A DNA stretch of 64,000 nucleotides from Fimbriimonas ginsengisoli Gsoil 348 (GTDB lineage: Bacteria > Armatimonadota > Fimbriimonadia > Fimbriimonadales > Fimbriimonadaceae). This document shows, one piece after another, positions 15,352 to 23,604 of the stretch. How positions within the stretch are numbered: position 1 is the first letter of the stretch; every line of letters starts with the position of its first letter. A program made the translations under genes and the position numbers. The stretch covers positions 3,100,001 to 3,164,000 of the forward strand of contig NZ_CP007139.1 in assembly GCF_000724625.1 (NCBI RefSeq), in the 5' to 3' direction. Below the pieces are notes generated by a model that ran no database searches, had not been told where the DNA came from, and worked only from the letters and a program-made list of their open reading frames with translations.

Positions 15352-16545
15352 ATGCGGTTAGTCATCTCTCTTGCATTGCTACTGTCCGCACTAGGTCGCG
15401 CCCAGGCCGCGCCGCTGACGGCGGGCGAGGCAGTGGCGATGGCGTTTCGCAACCGAAACTCTGTCCGCGCCGCCGAATTCCGGGTGCGGCAGGCTATTGC
15501 GAGCCGGTCCGCCCTCGGCGCGCCCCTGCCAACCCGACTAGAATTCGGCGCCGGCTCCCTACCGGACGTGAGCGGCGGAGAGGATTTGCTGCTTGCCCAG
15601 CCGCTCGATATCTTCGGCCGCTCTTCCGCCGGCCGCGCCTCCGGCAACGCCGCCCTTGCCGCCGCTCGGGCCGCGCTCCGCCAAACGAAGCTCGACCTGC
15701 AGGGCGAAGTGCTCACGGCGTTCGCCGAAGCGCAATCGGCCCAGGCGCTCGTCCAAACCGGCCAATCGATCTTCGACATCGCCGACAAGGTCTACGCCGC
15801 GACGAAGCGACGAGCCGACCAGGGCGACTTACCCCCCGCTCAACTTCTGCGCGCCGACCTGGACCGCGAGCGGGCCAGGCAAACGATCGAAGTGCGCCGC
15901 CGTTCCCTTGCCGCCGCGGTGATTCGTCTCGCCGGCTCGCTCGGTGTAGCCGCTTCCTCTCTAGATATCCTCGATTCGGCCCCCGTGCCCCTCCCAACCG
16001 CTGCAACCGGCATCGAGACGCGGCCCGACCTACAGCAGCTCCAATCCGATGTCGCCAATGCTCGGGCCGAAATAAGGCAAGGCCGCCTCACCGGCTTACC
16101 AGACGTGGAGCTCCAGTTTCGCCGCTCCCCTTGGTCGACCCCGGAACAGTACGGCGCCCGGCTCCAGGTGGTCATGCCCTTATGGGATTGGGGCGCCAGC
16201 CGAAACCGTGTCCGCGCCGCCCAACAGGGGGAGCGCGCCGCTAAGGCCCTTCTCGCCGATCGCCAAGCGATCGCCCAATCCGAAATCGCCTCCGCTCAGG
16301 CCGATTACGACGCCGCAACCGCTACCCTTGCCTCGTTCGAGCGGCTCGCCGCCGACGCTCGAACTCTGTTAGAGAAGGAACAGCGGGGCTTCGATCTCGG
16401 TGCAAGCACCTTGCTCGACGTCCTCGACGCCACAAGAGCGCTACGCGACATCGAAGAAGGCGTGGTCAACGCCCGCCTCAGCCTGGCCCAAGCGGCAACC
16501 CGGCTCATGACGACGACAGGAACCATCGTGGGAGAAACAAAGTGA
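15352..16545 (+). CDS. TolC-family outer membrane efflux protein
   Basis: A signal peptide (ISLALLLSALGRAQA) is followed by two tandem OEP repeats of long helices and beta-barrel strands, about residues 20-205 and 210-397, giving the trimeric channel-tunnel of a tripartite pump. Typical helix heptads occur around AALRQTKLDLQGEVLTAFAEAQ and LEKEQRGFDLGASTLLDVLDA. It is the first gene of the operon. Its stop overlaps the GTG of the adaptor gene (GTGA). Confidence 0.9.
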   Translation: MRLVISLALLLSALGRAQAAPLTAGEAVAMAFRNRNSVRAAEFRVRQAIASRSALGAPLPTRLEFGAGSLPDVSGGEDLLLAQPLDIFGRSSAGRASGNAALAAARAALRQTKLDLQGEVLTAFAEAQSAQALVQTGQSIFDIADKVYAATKRRADQGDLPPAQLLRADLDRERARQTIEVRRRSLAAAVIRLAGSLGVAASSLDILDSAPVPLPTAATGIETRPDLQQLQSDVANARAEIRQGRLTGLPDVELQFRRSPWSTPEQYGARLQVVMPLWDWGASRNRVRAAQQGERAAKALLADRQAIAQSEIASAQADYDAATATLASFERLAADARTLLEKEQRGFDLGASTLLDVLDATRALRDIEEGVVNARLSLAQAATRLMTTTGTIVGETK

Positions 16546-18095
16546 AGGTCGCAGCCCTGATATGGATCGCCGGAATCGCATGTCTCGCCGGCTGTAAGCC
16601 GTCCGCCGTCGAAGAAGCCGGGGAGAAGCCCGCCGAAGCCGCCCCCGTAGCCGTCGAGACCGTCAAGGCCATCCGCCGCTCCATGCGGACCACGCTCGAG
16701 GTAACCGGAACGTTCAACCCGTCACAGGGCGGCTCCGCCAAGCTAACCTCCGCCGCCCCCGGCCGCATCGCGACGGTCAATGTCAAAGAAGGCGACCATG
16801 TCCGCGCCGGCGAGGTCCTGGCGACGATTGAAAGCAAGGTCCAGCAGTCCCAGCAAGCCGCCGCTCAAGCCGGCTCCCTGGCCGCCGCGCAACAAGCCGA
16901 CGAAGCCCGCCTCACCTACCAAGCCTCGGCGGCGGACCACGCCGCCGCCGTCCGCACCGCCGAACAGTCGCTGCAAACCGCCAAGGTCGAGCGCGACAGC
17001 GCGGTCACCCAGGCGAACTTCGACTACCAAACCGCCCTCGCCGACCTGCGCCGCATCCGCTCCGGCGCGCGCCCCCAAGAGCTCGCCCAAGCTCATCAAG
17101 CGACCGTCCAAGCCGAAGTCACCCGCGATCGCGCAAGGCGAGAGCTGCAGCGCGACCAAGCTCTCTCCGCCGAAGGTTTCATCGCCCGCCGGCAGCTAGA
17201 AGACGCGCAAGCCGCCGCCGCCACCGCCGAATCCGCCCTTGCCGCGGCCCAGGCGAACGAAAGCCTCATACGCGAAGGAGCCCGCCCCGAAGAGCTCCGC
17301 GCCGCCGAGCTAAAAGCCGCCGCCGCCCGTCAAGCCGTAGAAAACGCCCGTAAGGTCGGCGCGCAAAGAGTCGCCCAAGCCGAGACCGCCCTCAATCAAG
17401 CCCGCCAAGCCGTTCTCGGCGTCGAAGCCAAGGCTCGCGACGCCACCGCGCTTTCAAGCCTCGCCCGCCAAAAAGCCGCGGAAACCGCCGCCGCCGCCGC
17501 GACATCGGCCTTGGCCCAGATCCGCGCCCCCTACGATGGGCAGATCGTTCACCGCCTCCTCAACCCGGGCGACTTCGCCGATTCCACCACCCCGATCTTG
17601 GAGATCGCCGGATCCTCCGGATCGGTCGACTTCGTCGCCTCCCTCCCCGCCGCCGACGCGGCGAGCGTACGCCCCGGCATGGAGGCAGAAATCGAGCTTG
17701 CCAACGGCAAATTCGCCGCCGGGCGAGTGGTGAGCGTTTCGCCCGCCGACCCCCAAACCGGCCTCGCCGGCGCGAGGATCGCCACCTCCGCCCACGCCGT
17801 CCCGGGCTCGTTTGGCCAAGCCAGAATCGTCCTGGGTAGAAATCCAAACGCCATCGCCGTTCCTAAAGAGACGCTCCTCGATCGCGACGGCCAAACTGTC
17901 GTCTTCCTGGCCAACGGCGACACCGCCAAGATGGCCCCCGTCGTCACCGGCGCCAAAGACGCCGGCTTTATCGAGGTGAAATCTGGCGTCAAGGCCGGCG
18001 ACACGCTCGTTCGTCTCGGGCAATACGAGCTATCCGACGGAGCGAAGATAAAGGTCGCCGAGCCGGCGAAATCCGAGCCCCAGGAGAAACCTTGA
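16542..18095 (+). CDS. RND efflux periplasmic adaptor lipoprotein, long coiled-coil form
   Basis: This membrane-fusion protein joins the RND pump to TolC. The lipobox is LAGC (residues 16-19), so it is a lipoprotein. A lipoyl half-motif (IATVNVKEGDHVRAGEVLATI) is followed by a very long Ala/Gln-rich helical region (about 100-325), then the second lipoyl half (IRAPYDGQIVHRLLNPGD), beta-barrel and membrane-proximal domains. At 517 residues it is longer than the usual 370-420. The helical part repeats a segment: SGARPQELAQA near 176 and EGARPEELRAA near 245, which looks like an internal duplication of the hairpin. Confidence 0.92.
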   Translation: MKVAALIWIAGIACLAGCKPSAVEEAGEKPAEAAPVAVETVKAIRRSMRTTLEVTGTFNPSQGGSAKLTSAAPGRIATVNVKEGDHVRAGEVLATIESKVQQSQQAAAQAGSLAAAQQADEARLTYQASAADHAAAVRTAEQSLQTAKVERDSAVTQANFDYQTALADLRRIRSGARPQELAQAHQATVQAEVTRDRARRELQRDQALSAEGFIARRQLEDAQAAAATAESALAAAQANESLIREGARPEELRAAELKAAAARQAVENARKVGAQRVAQAETALNQARQAVLGVEAKARDATALSSLARQKAAETAAAAATSALAQIRAPYDGQIVHRLLNPGDFADSTTPILEIAGSSGSVDFVASLPAADAASVRPGMEAEIELANGKFAAGRVVSVSPADPQTGLAGARIATSAHAVPGSFGQARIVLGRNPNAIAVPKETLLDRDGQTVVFLANGDTAKMAPVVTGAKDAGFIEVKSGVKAGDTLVRLGQYELSDGAKIKVAEPAKSEPQEKP

Positions 18096-21000
18096 GCCTT
18101 AGCGATTGGGCCGCCCGCTCGATCAAGCCGATCCTCTTTACGGTGATCGTGCTCTGCCTCATGGGCATCTTCGCCTATCGGACCTTCCCGGTCTCCATCC
18201 TGCCCGACGTCAGCTTCCCGCGGGTCGTCGTCATCGCCTCCGCCGGCGAGCGCCCGGTCCAGATGGTCGAAGCGGCGATCACCCGCCCCCTCGAAGAAGC
18301 GCTCGCTACCGTCCCCAACGTCCATCGCATCCGCTCGCGGACGAAGCGTGGCTCCACCGAAATCTCCATCGACTTCAACTGGGGCGCCGACATCCTCGTT
18401 GCCGAGCAGCTCGTCAACGCGAAAGTGAACGAGGTCCGCCCGGAGCTCCCGGCCGATGCCCGCACCGAGACGGAACGGATGAACCCGACCATCTTCCCGG
18501 TTCTCGGCCTCACCCTCGACTCCAAAGGACTCAGCCCGACCGAGCTCTACAACCTCGCCACTTACTCCGTCCGCCCAAGGCTCGCCCGAGTCGAAGGCGT
18601 CGCGCGCGTGGTCGTCCAAGGTGGCCTCGCCCCCGAAGTGCTCGTGGAGGTGGACCCCGCGCGACTGCGCTCCGCTCGCCTTAGCATCGTCGACGTCACA
18701 CAGGCGCTGACTCAGTCGAACCTGGTGGCCGCGGTTGGCCGGGTCGATCACCAATTCCAGCAGTTCCAAGTCCTTGTCGACGGGCAGGCCGTCGATACGG
18801 AAGCCCTGAGCCGGATCGTGGTCGCCCAACGCAACGGCGCTCCGATCGAGCTCCGCCAGATCGCCACCGTCCGAAATACCGCCGAAGATCGGCTCACCGT
18901 CGTCTCCGCGAACGGCCACGAATCGGTGCTGATCAACATCATCCGGCAGCCCACCGCCAATAGCGTCGCGATGGCCGATGCGGTCAAGGCCGAGATGCTC
19001 CAGCTTCGGTCGTCGCTCCCTCCCGGGGTCAAGCTCGGCATCTTCTACGACCAGTCGATCCTCGTTAACGACGCCATCCAGAGCGTCGGCGAGGCGGTCC
19101 TGATCGGCGCCGTCCTCGCCGTGGTCGTGCTCCTCCTCTTCCTTAGAGATCTTCGCGCCACCCTCGTCACCGCTGCCATCATTCCGATGACGGTGTTGGT
19201 CACGTTCCTCCTGATGCGCGCATCCGGGCTAACGCTAAACCTCATGACCCTCGGCGCTCTCGCCGTCGGAATCGGCCTTGTCATCGACGACGCCATCGTC
19301 GTCGTGGAAAACGTCTTCCGCCATCTCCCTAGCGAGCCAGACCTCCGTTCCGCCGTCCGGGCCGCCTCCGGAGAGATCGCGAAGCCGATGATCTCCTCGA
19401 CCCTGACCACGGTCGTCGTCTTCCTCCCGCTCGCCCTTCTCGAAGGGGTCGCCGGCGCTTTCTTCGCCGCCCTCGCCATCACCCTTACCCTCGCCCTCCT
19501 CGTCAGCCTTGTCCTCGCCCTCACCGTAAGCCCCAGCCTCTGCGCCGGATTCCTTCGTACCACCAGCAACCACGGCCAAACCCGCCTCTACGGCCGCGTT
19601 CTGAACGGCTACGAGAAGCTGCTTCGCTGGGGTGTCCGCCACCGCTGGCTCGTGCCCGTCGCCGGAGTCGGCCTGCTCGCGGCGACCTTCTTCATCGCCA
19701 AATTGCTCGGCTCGGGATTCATGCCCGAAATGGACGAAGGGGCTTTCGTGCTCGACTACCTGACCCCTCCCGGAACCTCCCTCGCCGAAAGCGACCGCCT
19801 TCTCCGCAAGGTGGACCAAATCCTCCTGAACACCCCCGAAGTGGCCACCTTTTCGCGCCGAACCGGCACCGAGCTCGGCTTCGCCATCACCGAGCCGAAC
19901 CGAGGCGACTACGCCGTCATGCTCAAGCCGCACCGGAGCCGAAGCATCGACCAAGTGATCGAAGAGGTTCGGGGGCAGGTCGAGTCCGGCGTCCCCGGCC
20001 TCGAAGTCGAATTCATTCAAGTTCTCCAAGACCTCATCGGCGACCTCGCCGGCGAGCCCGCTCCCATCGACGTCAAGCTGTTCGGCGAAAATCAACAGGA
20101 GCTGGAACGGCTCGGCCAGGACCTCGCCGAACGGCTCGGCAACGTAAAAGGGCTCGCCGACCTCAAGAGCGGCGTCGTCGAAGCCGGCCCCGACCTTTCG
20201 CTCCGCGTCGACCCCGCCAAGGCCGGCCGTCTCGGCCTCACCGCCCAGACGGTCTCCGAGCAGGCCGAAGCCGCCCTCCTCGGTACCGTCGCGACCCAAA
20301 TGCTCCGCGGAGACCGGCAGGTTCCGGTCCGGGTGCGATACCCCTCCGCCATTCGCCTCGACCTCGACGCTGTCTCGAACGTGCCGATCACGACCCCCGG
20401 CGGAGCCACCGTCCCGCTTGGGTCATTGGGCGTCCTCGAAAAGCGCTTGGGTAGCACCGAATCCGCCCGAGAAGACCAGCGCCGAGTCGTCGACGTGACC
20501 GGCCGCCTCGATAACGTCGACCTCGGAACCGCCATCGCCGGCGTTCGCAAGGTCCTTGCCGATAAACCCCTTCCGCCCGGGGTTTCCGTGGTGCTGGGTG
20601 GGCAATATCAGAGCCAAACCCAGTCGTTCCAAAACCTCGCCGAGGTCCTCGCCCTCGCGATCCTGCTGGTCTACGCCGTAATGCTGTTCCAGTTCGGCTC
20701 GTTCCGCGCGCCCACCGTGATCCTGCTCGTCATGCCGCTCGGCCTCTTTGGCGCCGTCCTCGCCTTGTGGGCCACCAAGACGCCGCTGAATGTCTCCTCC
20801 TTCATGGGCGCGATCATGCTCGTCGGAATCGTCGTCAAGAACGGGATCCTACTGCTGGATCGCGCTCAGGAAGCGGAACGAGCCGGGATGTCGACCGTGG
20901 AGGCCGTCGTCGACGCGGGCCGCCAACGCCTGAGGCCGATCTTGATGACGAGCCTCACCGCGATCCTCGGCCTCTTTCCCCTCGCCCTCGGCCTCGGGGC

Positions 21001-21130
21001 CGGAGCGGAGATGCAAAAACCGCTGGCCGTGACCGTCATCGGCGGCCTCACTTTCTCCACTCTGGTCACCCTCGTGCTGGGTCCCCTCCTCTACGCTACG
21101 TTCGCGGGTAAGGCGAAGACCAGCCGGTAA
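18092..21130 (+). CDS. RND efflux pump, inner membrane transporter
   Basis: This proton-driven trimeric exporter has 1012 residues, with twelve membrane helices in the usual 1+5 / 1+5 arrangement and two large periplasmic loops. The helix-4 proton-relay aspartates are D399-D400 in GLVIDDAIVVVENV. That DD pair points to the HAE/multidrug branch rather than the heavy-metal (CusA) branch. The TTG start overlaps the adaptor stop (TTGA). The operon is tolC-adaptor-RND, divergent from the two-component genes. Confidence 0.95.
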   Translation: MSLSDWAARSIKPILFTVIVLCLMGIFAYRTFPVSILPDVSFPRVVVIASAGERPVQMVEAAITRPLEEALATVPNVHRIRSRTKRGSTEISIDFNWGADILVAEQLVNAKVNEVRPELPADARTETERMNPTIFPVLGLTLDSKGLSPTELYNLATYSVRPRLARVEGVARVVVQGGLAPEVLVEVDPARLRSARLSIVDVTQALTQSNLVAAVGRVDHQFQQFQVLVDGQAVDTEALSRIVVAQRNGAPIELRQIATVRNTAEDRLTVVSANGHESVLINIIRQPTANSVAMADAVKAEMLQLRSSLPPGVKLGIFYDQSILVNDAIQSVGEAVLIGAVLAVVVLLLFLRDLRATLVTAAIIPMTVLVTFLLMRASGLTLNLMTLGALAVGIGLVIDDAIVVVENVFRHLPSEPDLRSAVRAASGEIAKPMISSTLTTVVVFLPLALLEGVAGAFFAALAITLTLALLVSLVLALTVSPSLCAGFLRTTSNHGQTRLYGRVLNGYEKLLRWGVRHRWLVPVAGVGLLAATFFIAKLLGSGFMPEMDEGAFVLDYLTPPGTSLAESDRLLRKVDQILLNTPEVATFSRRTGTELGFAITEPNRGDYAVMLKPHRSRSIDQVIEEVRGQVESGVPGLEVEFIQVLQDLIGDLAGEPAPIDVKLFGENQQELERLGQDLAERLGNVKGLADLKSGVVEAGPDLSLRVDPAKAGRLGLTAQTVSEQAEAALLGTVATQMLRGDRQVPVRVRYPSAIRLDLDAVSNVPITTPGGATVPLGSLGVLEKRLGSTESAREDQRRVVDVTGRLDNVDLGTAIAGVRKVLADKPLPPGVSVVLGGQYQSQTQSFQNLAEVLALAILLVYAVMLFQFGSFRAPTVILLVMPLGLFGAVLALWATKTPLNVSSFMGAIMLVGIVVKNGILLLDRAQEAERAGMSTVEAVVDAGRQRLRPILMTSLTAILGLFPLALGLGAGAEMQKPLAVTVIGGLTFSTLVTLVLGPLLYATFAGKAKTSR

Positions 21131-21138
21131 TAAGTCGC

Positions 21139-21525
21139 TTACTTGCCCCCTTTCCCGTGCGTCTCCTTCTTGGGTTTCGCCCCTTTGGCCTTGCCCTTCT
21201 GTCCTTTCCCTTTTTCCTTGGCCTCTTCGGCGGCCGAGGTGTTTTCGACGCTGCCGATCTTGCCCGAATCGGCGAGGACGTTGACCTCCATCACCTTGTT
21301 GCCGGTCTTGATAAACACCTCGTACTGCATCTTGCCATCCTCCTTCTCCAAGTGAGGCTCGCGTGTCAGCTTGCCCGGATACTTGGCGAGGGCGATCTTC
21401 GCCGCGGCCGATGCCGTGATGAGGTGCGGGTGCTTATGCTTCCTCGGCGCGCCTTGCGCGGCCGCCATTGCGGAAAGGCCCAAAGCGAGGGCGGCAGAAA
21501 TCAGAACCGTAATTTTTCCGTTCAT
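21139..21525 (-). CDS. Secreted PepSY-domain protein with a basic tail
   Basis: A signal peptide (VLISAALALGLSAMAAAQ) precedes a single PepSY-type domain (about 35-95: ASAAAKIALAKYPGKL, YEVFIKTGNKVMEVNVLADSG) of the kind that inhibits peptidases or senses the envelope. A Lys/Gly-rich tail of about 30 residues follows (EKGKGQKGKAKGAKPKK). The start ATG 21525 precedes the signal peptide; the TTG/ATG frame to 21591 adds an unlikely leader. It is convergent with the RND gene, 8 bp apart. Confidence 0.8.
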   Translation of the reverse strand: MNGKITVLISAALALGLSAMAAAQGAPRKHKHPHLITASAAAKIALAKYPGKLTREPHLEKEDGKMQYEVFIKTGNKVMEVNVLADSGKIGSVENTSAAEEAKEKGKGQKGKAKGAKPKKETHGKGGK

Positions 21526-21652
21526 CGTGATTAACCCCGAGTCCCCTGACGGGACGAAACATCGATATGTAACCTTCGGCCAGCATAGCAAACTCTATCC
21601 CTTAACAGATTCTAAGAACCCGGATCTGACCCCATCGGCGCATACTCGCGAT

Positions 21653-22651
21653 ATGACGACGCTCGCCCTGGCCTTCGTTGCGCTCCTCACCCCTCCGGCT
21701 CCCAATTACTCCGTCATCCAAAAGATCGCGATCGGCGGAGAAGGTGGATGGGACTACCTCACGATGGACTCGAAGGCGCGCCGCCTCTACATCTCCCGCG
21801 GAACCCACGTGATGGTGCTGGATGTCGACCGTGGCCAACTCGTCGGCGATATTCCCGATACCCCCGGCGTTCACGGGGTCGCCGTTGCCTCAAAAGCCGG
21901 GAAGGGCTACTCCAGCAACGGCCGCGACGACACGGTCACCGTCTTCGATTTGACCACTCTCAAGGCGCTTAAGCGAGTAAAAGTGGGCAACCGCCCCGAC
22001 GCGATTTTCTACGATCCGGCCTCCGACCGCGTCTTCACCTTTAACGCCGGTAGCACCGACACTACCGCCATCGACGTAAAGACCGACACCGTCGCCGGAA
22101 GCGTGAAACTCGACGGCAAGCCGGAATTCCCGCAGGTCGACGCCCACGGAAACCTGTTCGTCAACATCGAGGACAAGAGCGAGATTCAGAAGCTCGATAC
22201 CAAGGCGCTAAAGGTAACCGGCTCGTGGCCGCTCGCCCCCGCTGAGGAACCCTCGGGGTTGGCTCTCGATGTGAGGCGTCAAGTGCTTTTCTCCACCTGC
22301 TCGAACAAGCTGCTCGCGATCAGCGACGCGAAAGCCGGCAAACTCTTGGGCACCGCGCCGATCGGCGAAGGCCCCGACGCCGCCGCGTTCGATCCGGGAG
22401 AAGGGCTCGCCTTCAGTTCGAACGGACGAGATGGAACCCTTACCGTCGTTGGCAGACTGCCCCGAGGCGGTTACGGCGTTCTGCAAACCGTCACCACTCA
22501 GGTAAGCGCTCGAACCATGGCCCTCGACCCGAAGACCCACCGCATCTACCTCATCGCGGCTCAGTTCCAGACCAACCCGGACTCGAACAATCGTCGCCGC
22601 CAAATGGTCCCCAACTCGGCCACTATCCTCGTCGTTGCCCCGGGCAGGTAG
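21653..22651 (+). CDS. Secreted YVTN-type beta-propeller protein
   Basis: A short hydrophobic leader (TTLALAFVALLTPPAP) is followed by about seven repeats of the YncE/YVTN type, for example YISRGTHVMVLDVDRGQLVGDI, YSSNGRDDTVTVFDL and FSSNGRDGTLTVVG. These form a propeller, usually a binding scaffold in the periplasm or outside the cell. It has 332 residues. ATG 21653 puts the leader at the N-terminus; the longer frame from 21371 runs antisense to the PepSY gene. The substrate is not inferable. Confidence 0.85.
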   Translation: MTTLALAFVALLTPPAPNYSVIQKIAIGGEGGWDYLTMDSKARRLYISRGTHVMVLDVDRGQLVGDIPDTPGVHGVAVASKAGKGYSSNGRDDTVTVFDLTTLKALKRVKVGNRPDAIFYDPASDRVFTFNAGSTDTTAIDVKTDTVAGSVKLDGKPEFPQVDAHGNLFVNIEDKSEIQKLDTKALKVTGSWPLAPAEEPSGLALDVRRQVLFSTCSNKLLAISDAKAGKLLGTAPIGEGPDAAAFDPGEGLAFSSNGRDGTLTVVGRLPRGGYGVLQTVTTQVSARTMALDPKTHRIYLIAAQFQTNPDSNNRRRQMVPNSATILVVAPGR

Positions 22652-22686
22652 GCGGCGGCAGCCGGTCTCCGGACTGGCCTCTGCGG

Positions 22687-22760
22687 TGTACTTTCGGTAC
22701 GGCGGATCATCGGCGAGGGCGCCGACGCTACGTGGTGGAGAATCGGCGGGGGCGGCGACG
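22687..22760. repeat. Family A hairpin repeat, reverse copy plus partial copy
   Basis: GGATCATCGGCGAGGGCGCC followed by GACGCTAC is the reverse complement of the family A core. It is preceded by a GTACTTTCGGTAC hairpin and followed by a second truncated copy ending GGCGACGCTAC. It sits between two convergent genes. Confidence 0.8.
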
Positions 22761-23585
22761 CTACGGGGCGGCGAGCGCCTGCGCGTGCCCGTCCGCGAGC
22801 GCGAAATTCACCTTCCCGTCGTGCCGCGATTTCCGCAATAGGCTGGTTTGCGGATCGGAGGCTCCTAGCGCCTCCGTCGTCGACTCGAAGAACAACACCG
22901 TGTCCCGAGGGTTCTGAATCGTCGCGGTTCGGAGTCCCGACAGCCGGCTGTCCATTGCGAATCCCCCTTTCTTCCCGGCCTTGATTAGCGTCGGACAGGA
23001 GAATAGGGTGGCGTTCTTCGCATACGGATAGAGCGACGTCGCCCACGTCGTGGCTGTCGGAAGAGTTTCGTCGTAGTCCTGCGAATAAAGGACCGACGCC
23101 ATCGCGACCTGCTTGATATTCGAAAGGCAAGTGGTCTGCATTGAGTCCTTCGGTGGTACGGACCCTGGCACGCTTCCCGTGGTGAGCTTCGCCGTTTTCG
23201 CCGCCTTGCCGGCGAGCGTGTAGACTGCCTCGATTCCGCCCGGCGCGTCGCTCTTGAGCGCCATCTTCGTCGGCGAGATCCAGCGGTACCGATACGTCGA
23301 TTTCATGGGCGTCGGCTCACCCGGCGAGGCCAACTCCAGAGTGAGCCGATCGCCGCTTTGCGAGAATCGCCCTTCGAGAACGCCGGTTGCGAACGAATTC
23401 CCCACGATCATTGTCGCCGAGCCGTCTTCGGCTAGACGCAACACGCTCTTGGCATCCGTCGAGGTGGCCGCCCAGTCCCCCGCGAGCGATTTTGTTCCCC
23501 CGGCGGCCGCATCGCCGCCCGGTTTGGAGCACCCCGCCGCCGCGATGATCACCAGCAAAACGCCGTATCGAGCTGCAACAAGCAT
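22761..23585 (-). CDS. Lipoprotein joined to a pseudopilin-like C-terminal domain
   Basis: A lipoprotein signal peptide (LLVIIAAAGC, Cys19) is followed by a lipocalin-like beta domain (about 35-125: LAGDWAATSTDAKSVLRLAEDG, GRFSQSGDRLTLEL). The second half is the globular part of DUF1559-type pseudopilins without the pilin helix: CLSNIKQVAMASVLYSQDYDE, LYPYAKNATLFSCPT, and the H-x9-DG motif in RHDGKVNFALADGHA. It is therefore lipid-anchored where its relatives at 36-39 kb are helix-anchored. ATG 23585 precedes the lipobox. It lies 19 bp downstream of the tricorn gene and is probably cotranscribed with it. Confidence 0.8.
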   Translation of the reverse strand: MLVAARYGVLLVIIAAAGCSKPGGDAAAGGTKSLAGDWAATSTDAKSVLRLAEDGSATMIVGNSFATGVLEGRFSQSGDRLTLELASPGEPTPMKSTYRYRWISPTKMALKSDAPGGIEAVYTLAGKAAKTAKLTTGSVPGSVPPKDSMQTTCLSNIKQVAMASVLYSQDYDETLPTATTWATSLYPYAKNATLFSCPTLIKAGKKGGFAMDSRLSGLRTATIQNPRDTVLFFESTTEALGASDPQTSLLRKSRHDGKVNFALADGHAQALAAP

Positions 23586-23604
23586 TCTGCATCTATGATA
23601 CGGC

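Noticed and set aside
17549-20299. Long antisense open frames opposite the RND adaptor and transporter
   Set aside because: They are GC-frame shadows: composition is Gly/Asp/Glu-rich, there is no domain, and the sense frames encode clear conserved proteins.
18092-21130. RND pump as a heavy-metal (CusA) transporter
   Set aside because: The helix-4 motif has the DD pair of multidrug pumps rather than the DxAIVMVEN pattern of metal pumps.
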